Assembly (NCBI RefSeq): GCF_900091565.1 | Contig: NZ_FMCV01000001.1 | Coordinates: forward strand, 459,748-523,747 | Length of the DNA stretch: 64,000 bases | Direction: 5' to 3' | Origin: Micromonospora marina | GTDB lineage: Bacteria; Actinomycetota; Actinomycetes; Mycobacteriales; Micromonosporaceae | Shown: in pieces, positions 62,417-64,000 of the stretch | Layout: each line of letters begins with the position of its first letter | How positions within the stretch are numbered: position 1 is the first letter of the stretch | Notes under the pieces: generated by a model | The model's input: the letters and a program-made list of their open reading frames with translations, nothing else | What the model was told of the DNA's origin: nothing | The model's database searches: none | Position numbers and translations under genes: made by a program

Positions 62417-63223
62417 GTGACAGGGCAGATCGAGCTTCACGTGCTGGTGGACGACCCCGAGGACCCGCGCAGCCGCGAGGTCGGGCTGGACTTCCCACGG
62501 GAGTGGATCGAGTTCGTCGACCCGGCCGACGCGAAGCACGTCGTCCGCGCCGACCTGACCTGGCTGCTGTCCCGCTGGACGTGCATCTTCGGCCAGGGGT
62601 GCCACGGCATCGTCGCCGGGCGGGCCGCCGACGGGTGCTGCTCGCACGGCGCGTTCTTCACCGACTCCGACGACGAGAAGCGCGTCCGTGCGGCGGTGAA
62701 GAAGCTGACGCCGGAGACGTGGCAGCACTTCCGGCGCGGGTTCAAGAACTGGACCGAGAACGACACCGTCGACGGCAAGACCCCGGCCCGGCGTACCGCC
62801 ACCCGCGACGTGGACGCACCGTGTGTGTTCCTCAACGACGCCGGCTTCGCCGGTGGGGGCGGCTGCGCGCTACACGCCCAGGCGCTGCGCGACGGGGTGC
62901 ACCCGCTGGAGTACAAGCCGGACGTCTGCTGGCAGTTGCCGGTACGCCGCGACCAGGAGTGGCACAAGCGGCCGGACAACACGAAGGTGCTGATCTCCAC
63001 GCTCGCCGAGTTCGACAGGCGCGGCTGGGGCGCCGGCGGGCACGACCTCGACTGGTGGTGCACGTCCTCCACCGACGCGCACGTCGGCGCCGAGCCGATG
63101 TACGTCTCGTACGGGCCGGAGCTGACCGCGCTGATCGGCGCGCCCGCGTACGCGAAGCTGGCCGAACTCTGCGCCGCCCGGCAGCGCCAGGGTCAGATCG
63201 CCCCCCACCCGGCCAGCGAGTAA
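62417..63223 (+). CDS. cysteine-rich conserved protein of unknown function
   Basis: 268 residues, soluble. Cysteines are clustered: [12 protein letters not shown] and [10 protein letters not shown] (about 54-76), [20 protein letters not shown] (about 135-156), [10 protein letters not shown] (about 172) and WWCTSSTD (about 215). Such a Cys-x-Cys spread could bind an Fe-S cluster or zinc, as in YkgJ-type and DUF3109-type proteins. No catalytic motif recognised. Start GTG 62417, divergent from the Ppx gene. Its TAA stop is followed at once by a repeated motif. Confidence 0.75.
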   Translation: MTGQIELHVLVDDPEDPRSREVGLDFPREWIEFVDPADAKHVVRADLTWLLSRWTCIFGQGCHGIVAGRAADGCCSHGAFFTDSDDEKRVRAAVKKLTPETWQHFRRGFKNWTENDTVDGKTPARRTATRDVDAPCVFLNDAGFAGGGGCALHAQALRDGVHPLEYKPDVCWQLPVRRDQEWHKRPDNTKVLISTLAEFDRRGWGAGGHDLDWWCTSSTDAHVGAEPMYVSYGPELTALIGAPAYAKLAELCAARQRQGQIAPHPASE

Positions 63224-63275
63224 GGAAGGGCCCCTTATTAACGCCTCCGGTAGAGGAAGGGCCCCTTCTTAACGC
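63223..63275. repeat. two copies of a 22-bp motif
   Basis: AGGAAGGGCCCCTTATTAACGC (split here as AGGAAGGGCCCCTT and ATTAACGC) at 63223-63244 and, with one change, at 63254-63275. Each includes the palindrome AAGGGGCCCTT-like core. I associate this motif with many intergenic sites in Micromonospora. The second copy overlaps the end of the TetR remnant. Confidence 0.65.
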
Positions 63276-63493
63276 TCCCGCAGCGCCGCGTCGACCAGGG
63301 CGCGGGCGCTCCGCTTCGCCGCGTCGGCGACCGCCGGGTCGCCGTCGAGCACCCCGCCGGCCAGGCCACCGTCGAGCAGCAGGGTGAGCTGGCGGGCCAG
63401 CGACTCCGGTTCGGCCGCCCCGGACTGCCGGGCCAGGTCGGTCACCCAGGCCCGTACCGCGTTCTTGTGCTCGACGGTACGGGCGTGCACCGG
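63269..63493 (-). pseudogene. TetR-family regulator lacking its DNA-binding domain
   Basis: 74 codons (PVHARTVEHKNAVRAWVTDL and LARQLTLLLDGGLAGGVL) match the last helices of TetR-type ligand-binding domains. The reading frame upstream changes to unrelated sequence at about 63494, where the first bases of a broken F420-reductase gene begin, so the HTH half is deleted. Confidence 0.65.
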
Positions 63494-63518
63494 GCTGCCG
63501 GCCGCTGACTCGGCCGCG

Positions 63519-63691
63519 GTGTTCGCAGTACTGGGCACCGGCGTAGTGGGACGGACCATCACCGCTCGCGTGGCCGAGCTGGGACACGAGGTCGCCGTCG
63601 GCACCAGGGACGGGGCACCGAAATGCTGCTGCCGATCTGGCTGGGGCTGCGCCTCTACGGCCGGCTGGGCAACGTCAAGGTCGTGCGCTGA
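63519..63691 (+). pseudogene. NADPH-dependent F420 reductase with a large internal deletion
   Basis: FAVLGTGVVGRTITARVAEL and GHEVAVGTRD, the Rossmann start of F420-dependent NADP reductases, are joined in another frame to EMLLPIWLGLRLYG and NVKVVR, the family's C-terminus. About 140 residues in between are missing. The fragment is 173 bp, out of frame, and not functional. Confidence 0.75.
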
Positions 63692-63700
63692 GAACGCGTG

Positions 63701-63734
63701 AAGGCCGGCACCCCGTCGTCGGGGTGCCGGCCTT
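63701..63734. terminator. perfect 14-bp GC hairpin
   Basis: Arms 63701-63714 and 63721-63734, 6-nt loop, just after the F420-reductase remnant and 12 bp past the stop codon of the leftward gene ending at 63746; serves both directions. Confidence 0.8.
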
Positions 63735-63745
63735 GCACTGCGGTC

Positions 63746-64000
63746 TTACTTGTTCCAGTGTTCGGCTACCAGGTCGGCGGCCTGCTGCTCCCACTGGGCG
63801 TAGTGGTCCGGGTAAGCGGACACCTGGACGGTCTGGGCGGCCTTGGTCAGCGGCATGTCCTGCCAGCCGTCGACCTGCTTCAGACCCTTCAGGAACGCCA
63901 GGGTGGAGTACTCGGGGTCGGTGATCTGCTCCACCGTGCCCCAACCACTGGAGGGGCGCTGCTGGAACAGGCCCTGCGAGTCGTGGTCGTTACGGTCACC
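63746..64000 (-). CDS. C-terminus of a secreted transglycosylase-like protein (cut by the window edge)
   Basis: Last 84 codons of a gene that starts beyond position 64000. DRNDHDSQGLFQQRPSSGWG, then ITDPEYSTLAFLKGLKQV, GWQDMPLTKAAQTVQVSAY and YAQWEQQAADLV form the end of a peptidoglycan-hydrolase-like (lysozyme-fold) domain common in secreted actinobacterial proteins; LFQQRPSSGWG is its signature. The N-terminal part and any signal peptide are outside. Confidence 0.8.
   Translation of the reverse strand, partial: GDRNDHDSQGLFQQRPSSGWGTVEQITDPEYSTLAFLKGLKQVDGWQDMPLTKAAQTVQVSAYPDHYAQWEQQAADLVAEHWNK

Overview
The window is about 72% G+C, uses GTG and TTG starts freely, and joins many genes by ATGA overlaps. 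It carries a sporulation locus (bldN, an rsbN-like anti-sigma factor, a bdtA-like HTH gene, bS22), a rex-hemACDB operon and several hairpin repeats of a type I associate with Micromonosporaceae. This points to a filamentous actinobacterium, most likely Micromonospora or a close relative. It looks like chromosome, mostly housekeeping and regulatory genes, with one small degraded integrated element and a set of decayed genes.

Region by region. 1-2.7 kb: a very small GntR regulator, a strong hairpin, a broken LPXTG surface-protein gene and a secreted glycerophosphodiester phosphodiesterase. 2.8-4.8 kb: a TrkH/TrkA-type potassium uptake pair. 4.8-9.2 kb: a Ser/Thr kinase with a CBM2-like ectodomain, a membrane-fused spermidine-synthase-like protein and a secreted coiled-coil protein. 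9.4-13.7 kb: a leftward signalling operon (receiver-PP2C phosphatase, CHASE3 histidine kinase, single-domain receiver, inositol-monophosphatase family enzyme). 13.9-16.2 kb: an M28 peptidase with many membrane segments. 16.4-17.8 kb: an integrase remnant between two 16-bp direct repeats, one copy of which is the 3' end of an Smr-domain gene. 17.8-22.3 kb: Smr protein, TPR protein, ROK sugar kinase, ABC-F ATPase and a BON-methyltransferase fusion. 22.3-31.7 kb: a frameshifted LacI regulator, a permease scrap, a family-10-like glycosidase, a secreted phospholipase A2, a cyclase/NB-ARC/TPR regulator, an FmdB zinc ribbon, a lytic transglycosylase and a tandem GNAT protein. 31.8-35.7 kb: a large secreted nuclease and an XRE regulator. 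36-42 kb: rex-hemA-hemC-hemD-hemB with a Rex operator lying on the promoter. 42-52 kb: a NarL-type two-component system, a HAD hydrolase, a glutaredoxin-like protein, an acyl-CoA ligase scrap and the bldN cluster. 52-57 kb: a MacAB-type efflux operon and a membrane metallopeptidase. 57-64 kb: a VOC scrap, proline dehydrogenase, a lipoprotein plus glutathionylspermidine-synthase-like pair, a CGNR zinc-finger regulator, a sugar isomerase, a Ppx/GppA phosphatase, a cysteine-rich protein, broken TetR and F420-reductase genes, and the end of a secreted protein.

Functional links. Rex should tie haem synthesis to the NADH/NAD+ balance. BldN, its membrane anti-sigma factor and BdtA form a developmental switch; a candidate BldD box and a candidate BldN promoter sit at the expected places. 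The secreted phosphodiesterase and the secreted nuclease share a PHO-box-like motif at nearly the same distance from their starts, which suggests joint induction by phosphate starvation.

Three of the broken genes carry a loss of one base inside a short G/C run. This is either real decay or a base-calling problem of the assembly. No CRISPR array, rRNA or tRNA gene was seen.
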